A stretch of DNA of 64,000 bases, from contig CM066922.1 of NCBI GenBank assembly GCA_033964015.1, positions 23,856,507 to 23,920,506 of the forward strand, in the 5' to 3' direction. Numbering within the stretch: position 1 is the first letter of the stretch; every line of letters starts with the position of its first letter. This DNA comes from Scolanthus callimorphus (lineage: Eukaryota; Cnidaria; Anthozoa; Actiniaria; Edwardsiidae). The translations under genes were made by a program, and so were the position numbers. Shown piece by piece: positions 22,296 through 34,018 of this stretch. Under the pieces are notes generated by a model, which had not been told where the DNA came from, searched no databases, and saw nothing but the letters and a program-made list of their open reading frames with translations.

Positions 22296-23219
22296 TGCAT
22301 CCTTCCTGTGTCAAGAAAAAAAAAAAAAAACATCTGGCTCGGGTTAAGAACCCGTAGCTGGTATAAGACGCAGATATAGGTTATTAGGGAGCAGCGATTG
22401 AAAAAGAGCAAAAGCAGAGAAGTCGCGAAGCAGAGACACCTAACGAGAGTCTAAAGTCTTGAATTCTGTTCTCCGTTATAAGGATTTCCGGAAAGATCAA
22501 TTGGCTTTAGGCTTTCAAGTATTCATATTCATAGCGTTTTCAAACACGATGTTTGTGCGCAAGTGTTTCTGAGTAAGAATGTGTATTAATAGTCGTTTGG
22601 AATTTTGGCACAATAGTTTTCAGAAGTATTTTCGGAATAGTTTTCGGTATTCGCTAGAGTTTCGTAAGAGTTTTGACGGCTTTAGTACTTTTGGTTAGAA
22701 TTGTTTGAGTTTCAAGCTGATAACGGTGGGTTCGCGTGTTGTCTGAAACAGCTGTAAAAATGTTAATTGAATACTTATTACATCTGCAGTTTAAAAAGCA
22801 CGGGGGCAGCTCTAGTGATAACTAATACTAGTTATTATTACTTAACTTAAATACAAGGGACCCTACTCGATAAACCTGATGGTTTCATGGGTCCCCTGCC
22901 ACCTCCTCTTTTTACTCTACTTGTCAAACAGGTGAGTAATGTAAGCTGTGTGGAAATAAACTCAAATTCAATTCAATTCACCTTGCGTTATTGAGTTAGC
23001 ATTACTAACTTTTTTTTTAATAAAAAAAAAATGGCAAGAAATACATCAAAAGGCTCGCAAAATAGCAACCCCCGTGGCGTAGCAGTGTATCTATTCTACC
23101 ATCAGACTTTGCAAGCCGCAACGCCCCGGAATACGTCGACATGAGCTTCGTGTCCCCAAATTGGCGTGGGTTCTTAACCCGAGCCAGATGTTTTTTTTTC
23201 TTGACACAGGAAGGATGCA
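22296..23219. repeat. Inverted-repeat pair enclosing 0.8 kb
   Basis: TGCATCCTTCCTGTGTCAAG, an A-run, ACATCTGGCTC and GGGTTAAGAACCC (22296-22352) occur inverted at 23166-23219. This may be a foldback element, or two oppositely placed copies of one repeat. The inner ends carry the palindrome GGGTTAAGAACCC or part of it. Confidence 0.65.
22830..22981 (+). mobile_element. Possible 3' tail of an L2-like LINE
   Basis: A GGGACCC...GGGTCCC stem around GATAAACCTGATGG is followed by GGAAATAAACTCAAATTCAA and short repeats of AATTC. This resembles the 3' end of L2/CR1-group LINEs, which finish in short tandem repeats instead of poly(A). No reverse transcriptase precedes it, so it would be a short 5'-truncated copy. 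Confidence 0.35.
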
Positions 23220-23736
23220 AATGCAAAGAAAAGTCGCATCTGCTTTGTTTTACAGATATGGTGTTTAGTGATCACAAGTTTTTCACTGGTTGTCACATCA
23301 GATTCATTCCTCTGTTACACGCCTCAACTCACTTAAAGGCCCATCACCAACCGGGAGCCTTTAATGAGGCTCCCGGCGGTGATTGGCCCGTTTAATGTTT
23401 CTAGTACTGGTAAAAGATGAGCCTAATCATAAGCGCCTTTAATAATCCCTTTCAAGATGATCACTCCTGTTCAACGTTTAGACGCGATTGTGATGCTAGA
23501 CCGGCGGATTAGAGCAAATTTTGAGGAAAATGTGTATTTTAGGCTAAAGCCCCAATTTTTGGCCAGGTGACAATTTTCACTGTATTGTCAAATCGTAGAT
23601 ATGGAGCCACGCTAGAATTCTCCCGTAGTGAAAGCTAGAGACGTTTAGCAATAGCAGCCGTTTTGAATGCTATGTTATTCATGAGGTCTCGCTGTTTCAT
23701 TAAGTCCAATCTTACATTTTTTTTTTCATACCCTAG
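23220..23736. other. Intron upstream of furin exon 3
   Basis: A hairpin CCGGGAGCC...GGCTCCCGG lies at 23351-23376. The last 45 bases (TCATTAAGTCCAATCTTACA, then a T-tract) match the DNA before exon 2. No gene was seen. Confidence 0.5.
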
Positions 23737-23877
23737 ACTGCCACCTCTCATGTGCGACGTGCCACGTGCCGAACTCGTGCGACAAGTGTCGTTCAGAATA
23801 TTTTCTGAGCAACGGTGAATGTGTGAAGAAGTGTCCAGATGGCCAGTACGGTGACTTGTCAAGTCATGAATGTAAAG
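23737..23877 (+). CDS. Furin-like cysteine-rich repeat exon, copy 3
   Basis: The third 141-bp exon, with acceptor TTTCATACCCTAG (ending 23736) and donor AAAG/GTATAT (23878), phase 1 on both sides. It encodes CHLSCATCHVPNSCDKC, then FLSNGECVKKCPDGQYGD and a final Cys, with all eight cysteines. It shares HVPNSCD with copy 1 and VKKCPDGQYGDL with copy 2, so the three copies may have exchanged sequence by gene conversion or recombination. It probably joins copy 2 directly in the mRNA, because 4.1 kb of intron separates them and phases match. Function is inferred only as an extracellular structural or binding module. Confidence 0.85.
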
Positions 23878-24102
23878 GTATATATATAAACATCTATGTC
23901 AACATCACACAGAATGAGACTGACAAAAAGATCGTCCCGTCGGTCGCTCTGTCAGTCATGCCTCTTATAGCGGAACTCCCCGCGTCGAAGGCGCGGAGTG
24001 GAGCAATTTCAAAATTAGACATCGTTCAGCTTGTAAGTGGCTAATAGATAAGTATGTTTTGAGTCTTGTCTCTATGACAACGAGGAATATGACCTTTGAA
24101 CT

Positions 24103-24383
24103 CTGTGTTTTGATCATATTTCAAAAACTGCCTCTAAAAACGTAGAAAGACTGGAGTTCCTAATAATATTTCAATGTAAGGTAATTAAAGTCGGAGCAGG
24201 TATTACCGATCCAACTGGAAATCGTGACTTTTTCAAATATGGTTCCCGTTGAAAAAGTCACGATTTCCAGTTGGATCGGTAATACCTGCTCCGACTTTAA
24301 TTACCTTACATTGAAATATATTTAGGAACTCCAGTCTTTCTACGTTTTCAGAGGCAGTTTTGGAAAATGATCAAAACACAGAT
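24103..24383. repeat. Long palindrome, about 134-bp arms, 13-base centre
   Basis: The left arm (24103-24236) is almost exactly inverted in the right arm (24250-24383) around a short centre containing TATGGTTCCC. The arms belong to the dispersed repeat at 4559. In that copy the same central word is read once, in line with one arm. The palindrome thus looks like an inverted duplication of one repeat end. Confidence 0.9.
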
Positions 24384-24442
24384 ACTATATTTCAGTATAT
24401 AGAACTGAATATAGAACTGATGCTATATGAACTGATAGTATC

Positions 24443-24692
24443 AGTTCACTATACACATAGCTTCGTTCTACAAATGCGCTGGAAAGAACTAGTTCACTAT
24501 ACACATATCTTCGTTCTACAAATGCGCTGGAAAGAACTAGTTCACTATACACATAGCTTCGTTCTACAAATGCGCTGGAAAGAACTAGTTCACTATACAC
24601 ATAGCTTCGTTCTACAAATGCGCTGGAAAGAACTAGTTCACTATACACATAGCTTCGTTCTACAAATGCGCTGGAAAGAACTAGTTCACTAT
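24443..24692 (+). repeat. 48-bp tandem repeat, five units
   Basis: AGTTCACTATACACATAGCT begins each 48-base unit, and the units differ by only one or two bases. Because 48 is a multiple of three the array is open in two frames, but no start, splice signal or homology supports a protein. It is followed by a (CAT)n run at 24691-24706. Confidence 0.92.
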
Positions 24693-24706
24693 CATCATCA
24701 TCATCA

Positions 24707-25444
24707 TTTTTTTGCTCAGTGAGGCATTCATGCCTCTGAGTCCGGGGAGTCCGAACGCTATGTGTATAGCGAATTAGTCTCGCTATGTGTATAGCGAATT
24801 AGTCTCTCCTGAGACGTTTAATAAAAAACGTGTATACTGACTGTAGAAAATACACTGAGATCGCTTTAGTATTTGACTGCAGCTCATCAGCGTTTTCGAA
24901 AAAACAGTCTGCTATGTAACTTTGGCGCACGCGACTGCATATAAACAAACATTGAATAAAACCCAACTTATTCTTGAAAATAGCGCCGCTTCTCTTGCAA
25001 ACAACACAACACAAATAGCTAAAACACGTATATCTCATCATTTTGAACATTTATGTGGTCTCAGACGTACCTTGAAAGGCATAAAATGCAGTAAAACCCG
25101 GCAACAAAAGCGGAAATTCTCGTGTGAGTGATATTTCCTGTCTACATCCCCCATCGCAAAATGTGTCGTCGTGATTGTGAGGCTCAACAGCCGTCCAGCC
25201 GGTTGAAGCGACTCGAATAATATCGTGTTGTGCAAAAATCCGTGCAAATCGCGCTCCTGCAAATCTCAAACTTCGTAGCGATTCACCCTTTGTAGCGAAT
25301 ATGGAACTAAAAACATTGCGTTTTACGCAGTGGCTAAATGACCGGTAACCGGTCAAGGTCTTCAGAATGCGTATAACAGAGATTGAGTAGAGAAAAAGAG
25401 TTACTCACTATTTGCCTCTCCATCACTCTTTCTCTCTCTACTTT
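24707..25444. other. Spacer after the 48-bp array
   Basis: CGCTATGTGTATAGCGAATTAGTCT repeats twice at 24757-24804; it carries an inverse of the CTATACACATAGC core of the preceding array. The rest is unassigned with no gene seen. Confidence 0.45.
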
Positions 25445-25965
25445 TAGCATTGCATTTGCCCAATGATGTGTGATGGAAGTTTCCACGTTATTTTTTCGGT
25501 GTCAGTGGAAAAATCAATACTTTTAGCATTAGATTTGACCGACGATGTATGATGGAAATTTCCAGGTCTGGCAAAAACAAGACTTTGAGCATTGCATTTG
25601 ACCAACAATGTATGATGGAAATTTCCACCTTACTTTTTCGGTGTCTGCCATATCCAGACTTTTAGCATTAGATTTGTCCGACGAGGTATGATGGAAATTT
25701 CCACCTTACTTTTTGGTCTGGCAAAATCAAGACTTTTAGCATCCGACGATGGTCGGTGGAAATTCCACCTTACTTTTCGGGGTCTGGCAAAATCAAGACT
25801 TTTAGCATTAGATTTGTGCGACGATGGTCGGTGGAAATTTCCACCTTACTTTCGGGGTCTGGCAAAATCAAGACTTTTAGCATTAGATTTGTCCGACGAT
25901 GGTCGGTGGAAATTTCCACCTTACTTTTTCGGGGTCTGGCAAAATCAATACTATTCTGCGTCATT
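25445..25965 (+). repeat. Tandem repeat, about 75-bp unit, about seven units
   Basis: Each unit has CTTTTAGCATTAGATTTG, a CGACGATG(G/T) segment and GGAAATTTCCACCTTACTTT. Left units are more diverged; right units are close to identical. GGAAATTTCC is palindromic. It is non-coding. Confidence 0.88.
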
Positions 25966-26987
25966 GATGTCTAGCCTTTTCTCTAGGTAGCACACTCACT
26001 TACTGCCACCACTTTTAGGATGTATTTACTTTATAGTGCATATGAAACGAAATCAGTTTTTACATTATTCAACACATCGTTTTTAAAAAAATAAGTACTG
26101 CAAGTTTAAAAGAATTTCGGTAAAATGCTGCGAAGTTATGACAGTTCGAAGTTACGTATTTTGCTGTGATCTTTGGCTAGCACATTAGGCATTCAGGATA
26201 TCAGATGACACTGTTTCGTGACCTAATTTTGTTTCTACACTCAAAGTCGAGATTAAAGAAAATGACGAATTTGTTTTTTTCTGCCCTTCAGACATGCAGC
26301 AGGGAATTCAAATAAAGACAGCTCAAGGAAAGCATTTTTATCTACCTAACCAACCGGTTTTGTAAGGTTTATAAGACTTCTATAGTATGCAAGCTAGGTT
26401 TTTAGCGTGATCGCGGTCATAATCTTTGTACCGAAGCAAACAAAATGATGCGTCAAACTCGCATGCAAATAAGCTAGCCACAAAACTCGTGACTTTGCAA
26501 GCGCATAGCTTCGCGGCGATTTATCAAATCTTTCTCAAACTTGGTCAGGATGTTTGTCTAACAATGATCCATCCAGAGATCCAAAAAAAGATTTCGTTTC
26601 ATATGCACTTTAACAGCATAGCAATTAAAATCACTGCCATACCAAATGGTTATAAACATTATCGATGCACCGTTCTGTGCTTATTAAAGTAATTTGGAAT
26701 AAATGTCTTATGGTGCAAATAAAATATGACTAACGAACAATAATGCCGTCGCGGAACATTTTGGCAACGCGAAAGAGAATGAAGACGAACATACGATTGA
26801 TGGTAAGTCATCGTATCGTTATCTGCATTTCTTTCTAAATTAACAGTAAATTTTCAACAGGTGTGGTTTTATATTGCCAAAATCTTCACTTCAGAATATC
26901 GTACATTAAAAAAATACGTGTTTAACATAATATCGTTGAACTACTGAAACGCGCCGGAGAGAACAAGTTCGCTACTATACACGTAGA
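25966..26987. other. Spacer
   Basis: No gene or repeat with a clear structure was found. An 88-codon open stretch at 26426-26692 has no splice context or recognisable motif, and I do not annotate it. Confidence 0.4.
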
Positions 26988-27327
26988 AAGAAACTGATTA
27001 GATGTCTAAGTAGATACTATGCAATATTATCGGATAATATCGAATATCGACAAACTACCAAGAAAGCTTGAAGGGGTATCTAGAAATGAAATAATTAAGT
27101 GTCTAACTAGATCCTATGCAATATTATCGGATAAATATCGAATATCGACACACTACCACAGGGGAAAGGAAAATGGTGTCTCGAAAGGAACTTATTAGAT
27201 ATCTAACTAGATCCTATGCAATATTATCGGATAATATCAAATATCGACTCACACCAAGGAAAGGAAAAGGGTATCTAGAAAGGAACTAATTAGATATCTA
27301 ACTAGATACTATGCAATATTATAGGTA
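26988..27327 (+). repeat. About 103-bp satellite, locus 1
   Basis: The core CTATGCAATATTATCGGATA, an (A)TATCGAATATCGAC segment and a TATCTAGAAAGGAACT segment repeat about four times with indels. The same satellite occurs at 34921-35018 and 36651-36912, in the same orientation. A long hairpin adjoins it each time. Confidence 0.88.
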
Positions 27328-27452
27328 AATCCATTGCCTGACGAGGGAATTTCACGCGAAAAACCGATATCGCTCGAGTCGCGCAGCGACGAGAGCGATA
27401 TCGGTTTTTCAAGTGAAATTTAGCGTGGAATTCCCGAGTCAGGTAATGGATT
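27328..27452. repeat. Long hairpin next to satellite locus 1
   Basis: AATCCATT(G)CCTGAC pairs with GTCAGGTAATGGATT, and the stem goes on inward through CGAAAAACCGATATCGCTC and its inverse to a small loop around TCGCGCAGCGA. The stem is about 50 pairs with a few mismatches. Confidence 0.85.
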
Positions 27453-27652
27453 TTCTTTGAATCCCATGCCGGACATTTTTAGAGAATAAGTCTAAATTTA
27501 AGGGAATTGACAGTGGATTTCGAGTGCTTGAAAGCCGCGCTAGTGCGAAAGCGATGGAATTTTCTGAATCTCAAAACGAAAGTCTCTTGAAATTAGGCTT
27601 TGCTGCATAGCGAATCTTTAAAACACGAAATTACAATATATAAATGTTTGGA
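27453..27652. other. Host repeat remnant before the LINE
   Basis: The last 44 bases (from GCATAGCGAATCTTTAAAAC) are the end of a 127-bp tandem unit that resumes after the LINE at 34019. TGTTTGGA (27645-27652) is the left target-site duplication. Confidence 0.75.
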
Positions 27653-28429
27653 ATAATATAATAATAACTTTATTCCATAATACCAAAAGAGATACATAGG
27701 AAACTAACAACTTTACACTAATACAAACTCTACAACAGTAACAGAACGGCATCAAAAAGCAACCTAAACAACATTATTATTTAGTATTTTCATAAGCTGA
27801 CAAAATGTCAAAGCAGGACAACATATTTACTACTTAACATAATTATCATAAGCCGTCAAGATGTCAAAACAAAACTTCCCAACAGTCTTCATCACATAGT
27901 GAGCAATCGAGCGACATTTTCATGTCACGTGACACGGTCTGGCGCGCTTGATTTGAATGAGCGGCCTTGCCGACTGGTGTAAAATACAAAGGAATTCGTT
28001 CAAAACCCGCTAAGCCCGAAATTAATCATTCGATTGTAACTCTTATGTAGCACTTGGAAAACAACGGCCCCCTGGAAATAGTAGATGAAATACCAAAGAT
28101 TAATCTTCGCTTTTTGCTGGCAAAATTGTGCGAGTTTTTAAGGGATAAAATCTAAGTTGAAGTTAGCTTACTTTTTGTCATTGTAAAGTTCAAAGTTTGT
28201 TTTACATGGGACTGCAGCGTGTCTAACAACGTTTTAAAGGAAAAATAAAGCGTTTTCGGAACCACAGGTATCCCGAGCTAGAATAGAAATCGCAATTTTA
28301 GCCCCGGTTAATGTCGTCTTCGATCAAATTTTATAACATGGATATAAGGAGTGGCCCTAATGATCATACCAGAACGTAAAGCCCAGATGTCAATGTATCT
28401 AATGCATAAAGACCAAAATGTGAAAAATA

Positions 28430-28724
28430 CAATCCGCGCCAAAACTAGTTGACACACACACTCCATTTAGTAACGCTAAAAAATGCTCGCAAGAACGACC
28501 ACAGCCAGGACAACATTAATGCACAACCCCCTCTCCCCCTGTGCAATGTTGAAATCCCAACTGCACCGCACAAAACTCCGATGATATCCCTACAGGAACA
28601 ACATTGATTGGGGGGGAAGGGGGGAGAAAAGAGCTTGTTGGCGGGAGACTCTTGCTAAGGAACCAAATTTTAAGAATAACGGTTCAAACGTTGAGAAATG
28701 GGTCAACAGTTTTGGCGGGGATTG
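28430..28724. mobile_element. 295-bp MITE in the LINE, TA target duplication
   Basis: CAATCCGCGCCAAAACT at 28430 is inverted, with small changes, as GTTTTGGCGGGGATTG ending 28724. TA stands outside both (28428-28429 and 28725-28726). It abuts the point where reverse-transcriptase similarity stops. It is non-coding. Confidence 0.7.
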
Positions 28725-31505
28725 TAGCTTAACCGCTGATTTAACAGACGCATACATGTTAAGAAGAATTCTTAGAAACTTTCGACTACAACCGTATGTA
28801 ATCATTTTATAGAACAATCCCTCTCTCCAGACACTATCATACGCTTTCCTAAAATCAATGAAACACGCAAACAATGGTTTGCGTTTAGACTTGTAAGAAT
28901 CAATCAACGTTTTTAGAACTAAGACATGATCAGAAGTCCGGCAACCTTGCCTAAAACCAATTTGGAACTTATTCAAAATATTATTACTTTTTAAAAAATT
29001 ATTTATGCGCTCATTTAAAATAAGAGTGAAAAACTTCCCAAACAAGTACTTATGCAAATACCTCTGTAGTTTGCAGGATCTAACTTATCCCCTGACTTAA
29101 AGAGAGGGACGATAAGACCCTCTGACCATTTTTTGGAAACTTGCCACAAGACAAAACTGCATTGAAAAGCCTGACGTAGTAAGGTGCTAAAACATCGATC
29201 GATGACTTAATTATTTCATTACTTATGGAGTCAAAAGCACTAGCTTTCTTTACTTTAAGCTTTTTAGAAATATCACAAACTTCTTCCTTATCAATTGGTG
29301 AATCCAAAATCTTACTTTCTTTAGTAGCCCAAAGCCAAAAGTCCCCAACAATTTGGGATTCAGGACTACTGCTCTCCTCCGAAAAATTTAGTTTATTTAG
29401 ATTCCGGAAATATTCGAACATTTCAGTCGGTGGCACATCATTTGAGGTTTTCGTAGATCGTTGTGCTTTAAGAGAGTTTACAAGCTTCCACATTGCTTTT
29501 GGATTAGCATCCTGTAGATTCTGAATTTTGGATAACATATCCTCATGAAATTGCCTTTTCAAGCGTTTAGTCAAACGTTTATACTTTTTCTTAGCTGAGA
29601 AAAACCGATGCCTTAAATATACTTCATTCGGGTATTTAGAAACTAACTTTCCTAAACTCCGAAGTTCTTTTCGGAGATCATAACACGTCTTGTCAAACCA
29701 CTTCTGTTTTGGAACTTTTCGTCTCCGTTGCTTATTGCCAGTAGGAACCCCTTTTCTGACAGACATTACCTTTTTTGTGGCACATAGTAAAATATCCGAA
29801 AAGTTACTAACCATACCATCTACATCGACAACTGCATCAGATGCCCCGTCAAACACAGCATCTAGGTTCATGCGAACCTCCTCCGAATCGATGCTGTCGC
29901 GAAACATTCCCTTATGCTCATCATCCCACAACAATACCACCGGTAGAGGTGTTAAACCCAGAGAGTCATCCACAGCCTTCGAAACATGAACTTTGAGAGT
30001 AAAGGACAGTAAGCAATGATGCGATAACTCAGTTAAAGAGGCCACTGTGAAATAACTAACAAGGGGAAATAGATTAATTGAAACAATAGCATAATCTACA
30101 ACACTTACGCCATTGTACGTATGACACGTAAACTGGCCCACCAGATCACCTGGAGTTCTACCATTGAGAATTATTAATCCATTCCCACAACAAAATTCTG
30201 CTAGTAATTTGCCATAAGCATTAACCTGTCTGTCCCTCGAGTTCCGTTTATCCACCTGAATTTGGACACTATTAGTAACTCCATCAAGACCGTCATCTAC
30301 ATAATCAAGTTGGTCTCCCATTCTCGCATTAAGGTTACTGAGTACCTTCGCGCACGTGTTCGAAAAAAAAATCATACACGTCCTTAGTTTAACCAAAACA
30401 TATCAACCTATATATCGTTGGAAAGCTTATAGAATGGACTAGCGAACTATGGCAAAAAGAAATATTTTTTTCATAATTAGAAATTTTTAAAGGTTTTACT
30501 AAAAATTCGGGTGTGAGATTTCCAAGAGCTAACGCTGTCGAACTGCTCGACCTCGACTCCCAAGTAACACATTGTTTCAACCCTTAAAGGTGTTTCTCAA
30601 AAACCGTGTCTGCGTTTTTTAAAATTTTGCTTTGTTCAAAAGTTATCGAACTTTTAAATTTGGAAGGTCAAATTTTGTAGAATTTTCACGCTCTAAAAAA
30701 TTAAAAAATTCATAACTTTTGAAGTAAACAAAATTTAAAAAATCGCAGACACGGTTTTTGAGGAACACCTTTAAGGATTAAAACAATATGTTACTTGGGA
30801 GTCATGGTCCAGCAGTTCGACAGCGTTAGCTCGTGAAAATAGCACACCAAAATATTTAATCAATGCTTTAAGAAAAATTACAGGTATCGATAAGTGATTT
30901 CTTTTTGCCATAGCCTGCTAGTCAATTCTATAAGCTTTCCAACGATATATAGGTTGTCATATTTTGATTAAACTAAGGACGTGTATGATTTTTTTCCGAA
31001 CAACGTGCACGAAGGTTCTCAGTAACCTTAAAGTCTCCACATAAAATAATTTCACCTTTTCTAGCAAAATTATAGATGCTGTCCTGTAAGCACTCAAAAT
31101 GATCTTTGCCTAACCTAACCTCCCTCGGAGAGTTGCTTGGAGGAAAATACACCGTACAGACAAAAATATCTTGATCCAGCCGAAAGAAATCTTTATCGAG
31201 TTTACACCAAATAAAATCCTCACAACTTTCATTATCGAGGAACTTTATGCCTTTTCTTAGATGAGATTTAACTAACACAGTTACTCCACCAGAATTCCTG
31301 CGGGCATTCTTGGAGGGTTTTCGACATTTGAAAACGAATAAAATTCATCAATACCAAGATTAGTGGTTCCATACGGTAACCACGTTTCCACCAAACTAAC
31401 AAAATCAAAATTCCCGATCTCTGAAAGGAAACTGCAGTCATTCAACTTCCCAGAAAGCCCTTCAATATTCCAACAACCGAACCGTAAAAACGAAGGACTC
31501 GTCAT
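28725..31505 (-). pseudogene. LINE ORF2: endonuclease and partial reverse transcriptase
   Basis: On the - strand, the endonuclease begins near 31505 (LRFGCWNIEGLSGKL, then VSLVETWL). It goes on past a one-base frameshift near 31300 to LCGDF, where a 695-bp element splits it, and resumes with NARMGDQLDY. A basic linker follows, then reverse transcriptase with GFRQGCRTSDH near 28940 and FIDFRKAYDSVWREGL near 28850. The frame is lost again near 29080. The sequence ends before the expected GVRQG and YADD blocks, so the catalytic site is absent and the copy is dead. The domain order and the GDFN motif identify a LINE ORF2 of the CR1 group; the exact clade is an inference. Confidence 0.88.
30333..31027. 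mobile_element. 695-bp palindromic element, TTAA target duplication
   Basis: GGTTACTGAG at 30333 and its inverse CTCAGTAACC ending 31027 are flanked by TTAA (30329-30332 and 31028-31031). The arms are inverse copies for about 300 bp each, so the element is one large imperfect palindrome. It splits the endonuclease codons between GDF and NARMGD. Removing it with one TTAA leaves an unbroken GDFNARMGD frame, which verifies the boundaries. TTAA targeting is the hallmark of piggyBac-type transposition; no transposase is present. Confidence 0.92.
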
Positions 31506-31683
31506 AACTTCCCAAGAAAACGCTTACCCACAGCCAAACGAACAAAGAAAATGAGAAAAATTAAAATAGACTAATAGAACATATTAATAGATCATAAAAT
31601 AATTAACTAAATAAACAAGTACTACTACTACTACTAATAATAATAAAACAAAAATAGAACAACAATACCCAATAAATAAATAA

Positions 31684-33895
31684 CTATGCTGCCGACCTTA
31701 ATAAAGGATTCTCCATCTGTGGAAAACTATGTGGTGGTCTACAATACGCTAACCCTGGCGGTAACATGGGTGGCGGGATTAACATCCTCTGCTGCTGTTG
31801 CTGGACTTGTTGTTGCTGCTGAATCTGTTGCATATGCTGCTGTGATTGCACAAACTGTTTCATCATACCAACCATCTCCTGCAGTAAGACGACTGAGCTA
31901 TCTTTCGCACCATCGGTTGCATGCTGTATTGAGCTTGCGCCGTTATTTCCCCTTGTTTCTTGGTCTTGTGCCGGAGTCGAACTTGATAGTGAATTCGCAG
32001 ACACTTGCCGAAAAGGAACTGGTCGCAATCCATTAGCCTGTCTAATCCCGTTCTTTATGTTATTTGCGAAACGTGGGACTCCATGCCTTATATTGAAATG
32101 TTTCATATTTCCCTCAACATTGTGAAACAGACGCTTGTCACGTAAATTACTATTGTCAATATGCGTAACATCAGTAATATCTTTGATTTGTTGATGTACT
32201 AACATATTAATGTTATACACCGCTTTGTCTAAGCTATCAAGCCGTGGTGTTATACTGGAAACGATTATCTGCTTCCCCGGAAATGACGATTTTGCGACTC
32301 TAACCATATCTACAGACTGGCGCACGACCGCGTCCGTATTATGGTGTTCAACATCGTTCACTCCTGCATTAATCACCACTCCTTTGTTAATGGAAAATCT
32401 GTATTTAAAATTTCAGTAGCTTTGCCAATGGTATTGCACCGTATCAGCTTCACTTTGCTCCCCGGAAACAGCTTACTATTATCCAAATTAAAATGACATA
32501 ATCAAACCGTTCGGTCAACCTTGGAACTGCCCTCTCGTCACCTGATGGTTGATCTTGCCTTTGATGCATCATCGGAGTAGCGCTTTCACCGCCAGCCTGC
32601 TCACCGCCATCATCCAGTACTGAAGGCAAAGCATTTTCACTGACCGACGATTCATCGTTCTCAGCGCTCACACGCTGAGACTCTAACCCGCGCTCCAATT
32701 CCAAAACACGCTCCTGTAATTTCACATTATCTGCCTCCAAACCAATTATTCTGTTCAATAAGCAGGACTTCTCTTCTGTGAACGAACCCACTCTTCCTTG
32801 TAATTTTTTCGTTTCACACTCTGCCTTTCGCAATCTCTGCTCCAGCTCCATTACGGCAGTTTCATTAACTTTCCGCAGGGGTATCAATTCGTGCTTTATA
32901 TGATCCTGCACAGTAGAAGACAATGCGTCCTTTGTTATCATTAAATCCTTCTCTATCGTTTGTAATCGAAAATCACTTTTCGCACCACGAGAATCAGTCT
33001 TAGCAATTACCTCCTCCATTCTTGACAACCTTTGGTTCAGTGCTTCTATAGAATCAAATACTTTTTGGGGCAAAGGCTCCTCTGTGTTTCTAGCTTTAGG
33101 GCTAGTTAATATTGACTTAGATAAGGCCCTTGTTTTATAATAATTATTCGCCACGGCAGAACAAACAACCGGGTTTCGTTTTCTTGACCGCCTTGGGGAT
33201 GAAGCAGATAACGGCGTTTTCGGTGTGCGGGCTACATTCATAACGGATTCTCTGCGCTCTGACATTGTCGTAAAATCCTCATCAAACTCACTCTCTCTCG
33301 GCTGCTCATCCTCGTCGTCCGAGACCGGCGGTGAAATATCCAAACACTGATCACCGAGAGCCATCCGTATGATAACATTGCTAGTCTCTCGTGGCTCATA
33401 AAAAGTAGCCGCAAAGAGGTCGCTTATCTGCGTGTTATCCATATCGCCGCTTCTCTGAATTTTGTTCACTAATGTCAGTAATAACTCAAACTCTGTCTCT
33501 TTCCAAAGAGACTTGTGCTTGCCCTGAGTCATGATCTTTCTCTTTGTTAAATAAACAGTTAGGGTGAACAATAAAGGGCCTTCTACAGCAGTGCCTTCTT
33601 TACACCGATAGAGTTTAATAATGAGTTCCACAAGAGGGCCGCCATCGTCAACTTTCTTAAACCAAACTGCCTTGTAGCCCTCCATACTGCCGAAATCAAA
33701 CCAATATCTTAACTTTAACACTTTTAGCCATATCTTGAATCTTGACTCCTCGGATATCACAGTTAAGTACACAGTTAAGTACGCTGCTCCCTTCTGAGTA
33801 GTCTGTAGCATTTCTCGGATTTCACATCCAGAACTCTCCTGTCCTGCCAAGGACTCTTCCGACCCTTCATCCCCGCGAAACAACTCACTTGACAT
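31684..33895 (-). pseudogene. LINE ORF1: coiled coil and SGNH-esterase-like domain
   Basis: The ATG is at 33895 on the - strand. The N-terminal part is acidic and unassigned; it holds a 12-base tandem duplication (repeated YLTV, near 33765-33790). A coiled coil follows at roughly residues 285-420 (33050-32640), with many Leu/Glu/Arg heptads. The last part carries VINAGVNDVEHH (near 32370), the G-x-N-D block of SGNH hydrolases, and ends in a Gln/Pro-rich tail from a CTG-type repeat (31750-31850). A frameshift near 32470 destroys the expected GDS block between the two open parts. The expected D-x-x-H block is not clear. An esterase-like ORF1 domain is known in CR1/L2 LINEs; its role is thought to be RNA or membrane association. 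This copy is non-functional. Confidence 0.8.
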
Positions 33896-34018
33896 ACTAA
33901 CTAGTTACATATACAAAAAGGAAACGAAAATAAAAGGGCTGTATAGGGCGAGAGCGAAAATCCTCAGAGACCGCCGTGAAGCGTGTTACCGGTCGCCATC
34001 TTTAATCTTTTTTATTCC

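Larger units (their letters stand above)
27653..34018 (-). mobile_element. CR1/L2-like LINE, nearly full length, decayed
   Basis: TGTTTGGA flanks the element (27645-27652 and 34019-34026). On the - strand it runs from a 5' leader (GGCGACCGGTAACACGCTTC) through ORF1 with coiled coil and esterase-like domain, and ORF2 with endonuclease and partial reverse transcriptase. It ends in GGAATAAAGTTATTATTATA, a short-repeat 3' end as in CR1/L2 elements. Two MITEs are nested inside (28430-28724 and 30333-31027). About 700 bp between the 3' end and the reverse transcriptase is unassigned, and the catalytic YADD region is missing, so a deletion or replacement has occurred there. It landed inside a 127-bp tandem repeat. 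Confidence 0.92.

Noticed and set aside
24360..24722. 120-codon repeat protein
   Set aside because: It is a translation of the 48-bp array, open on both strands.
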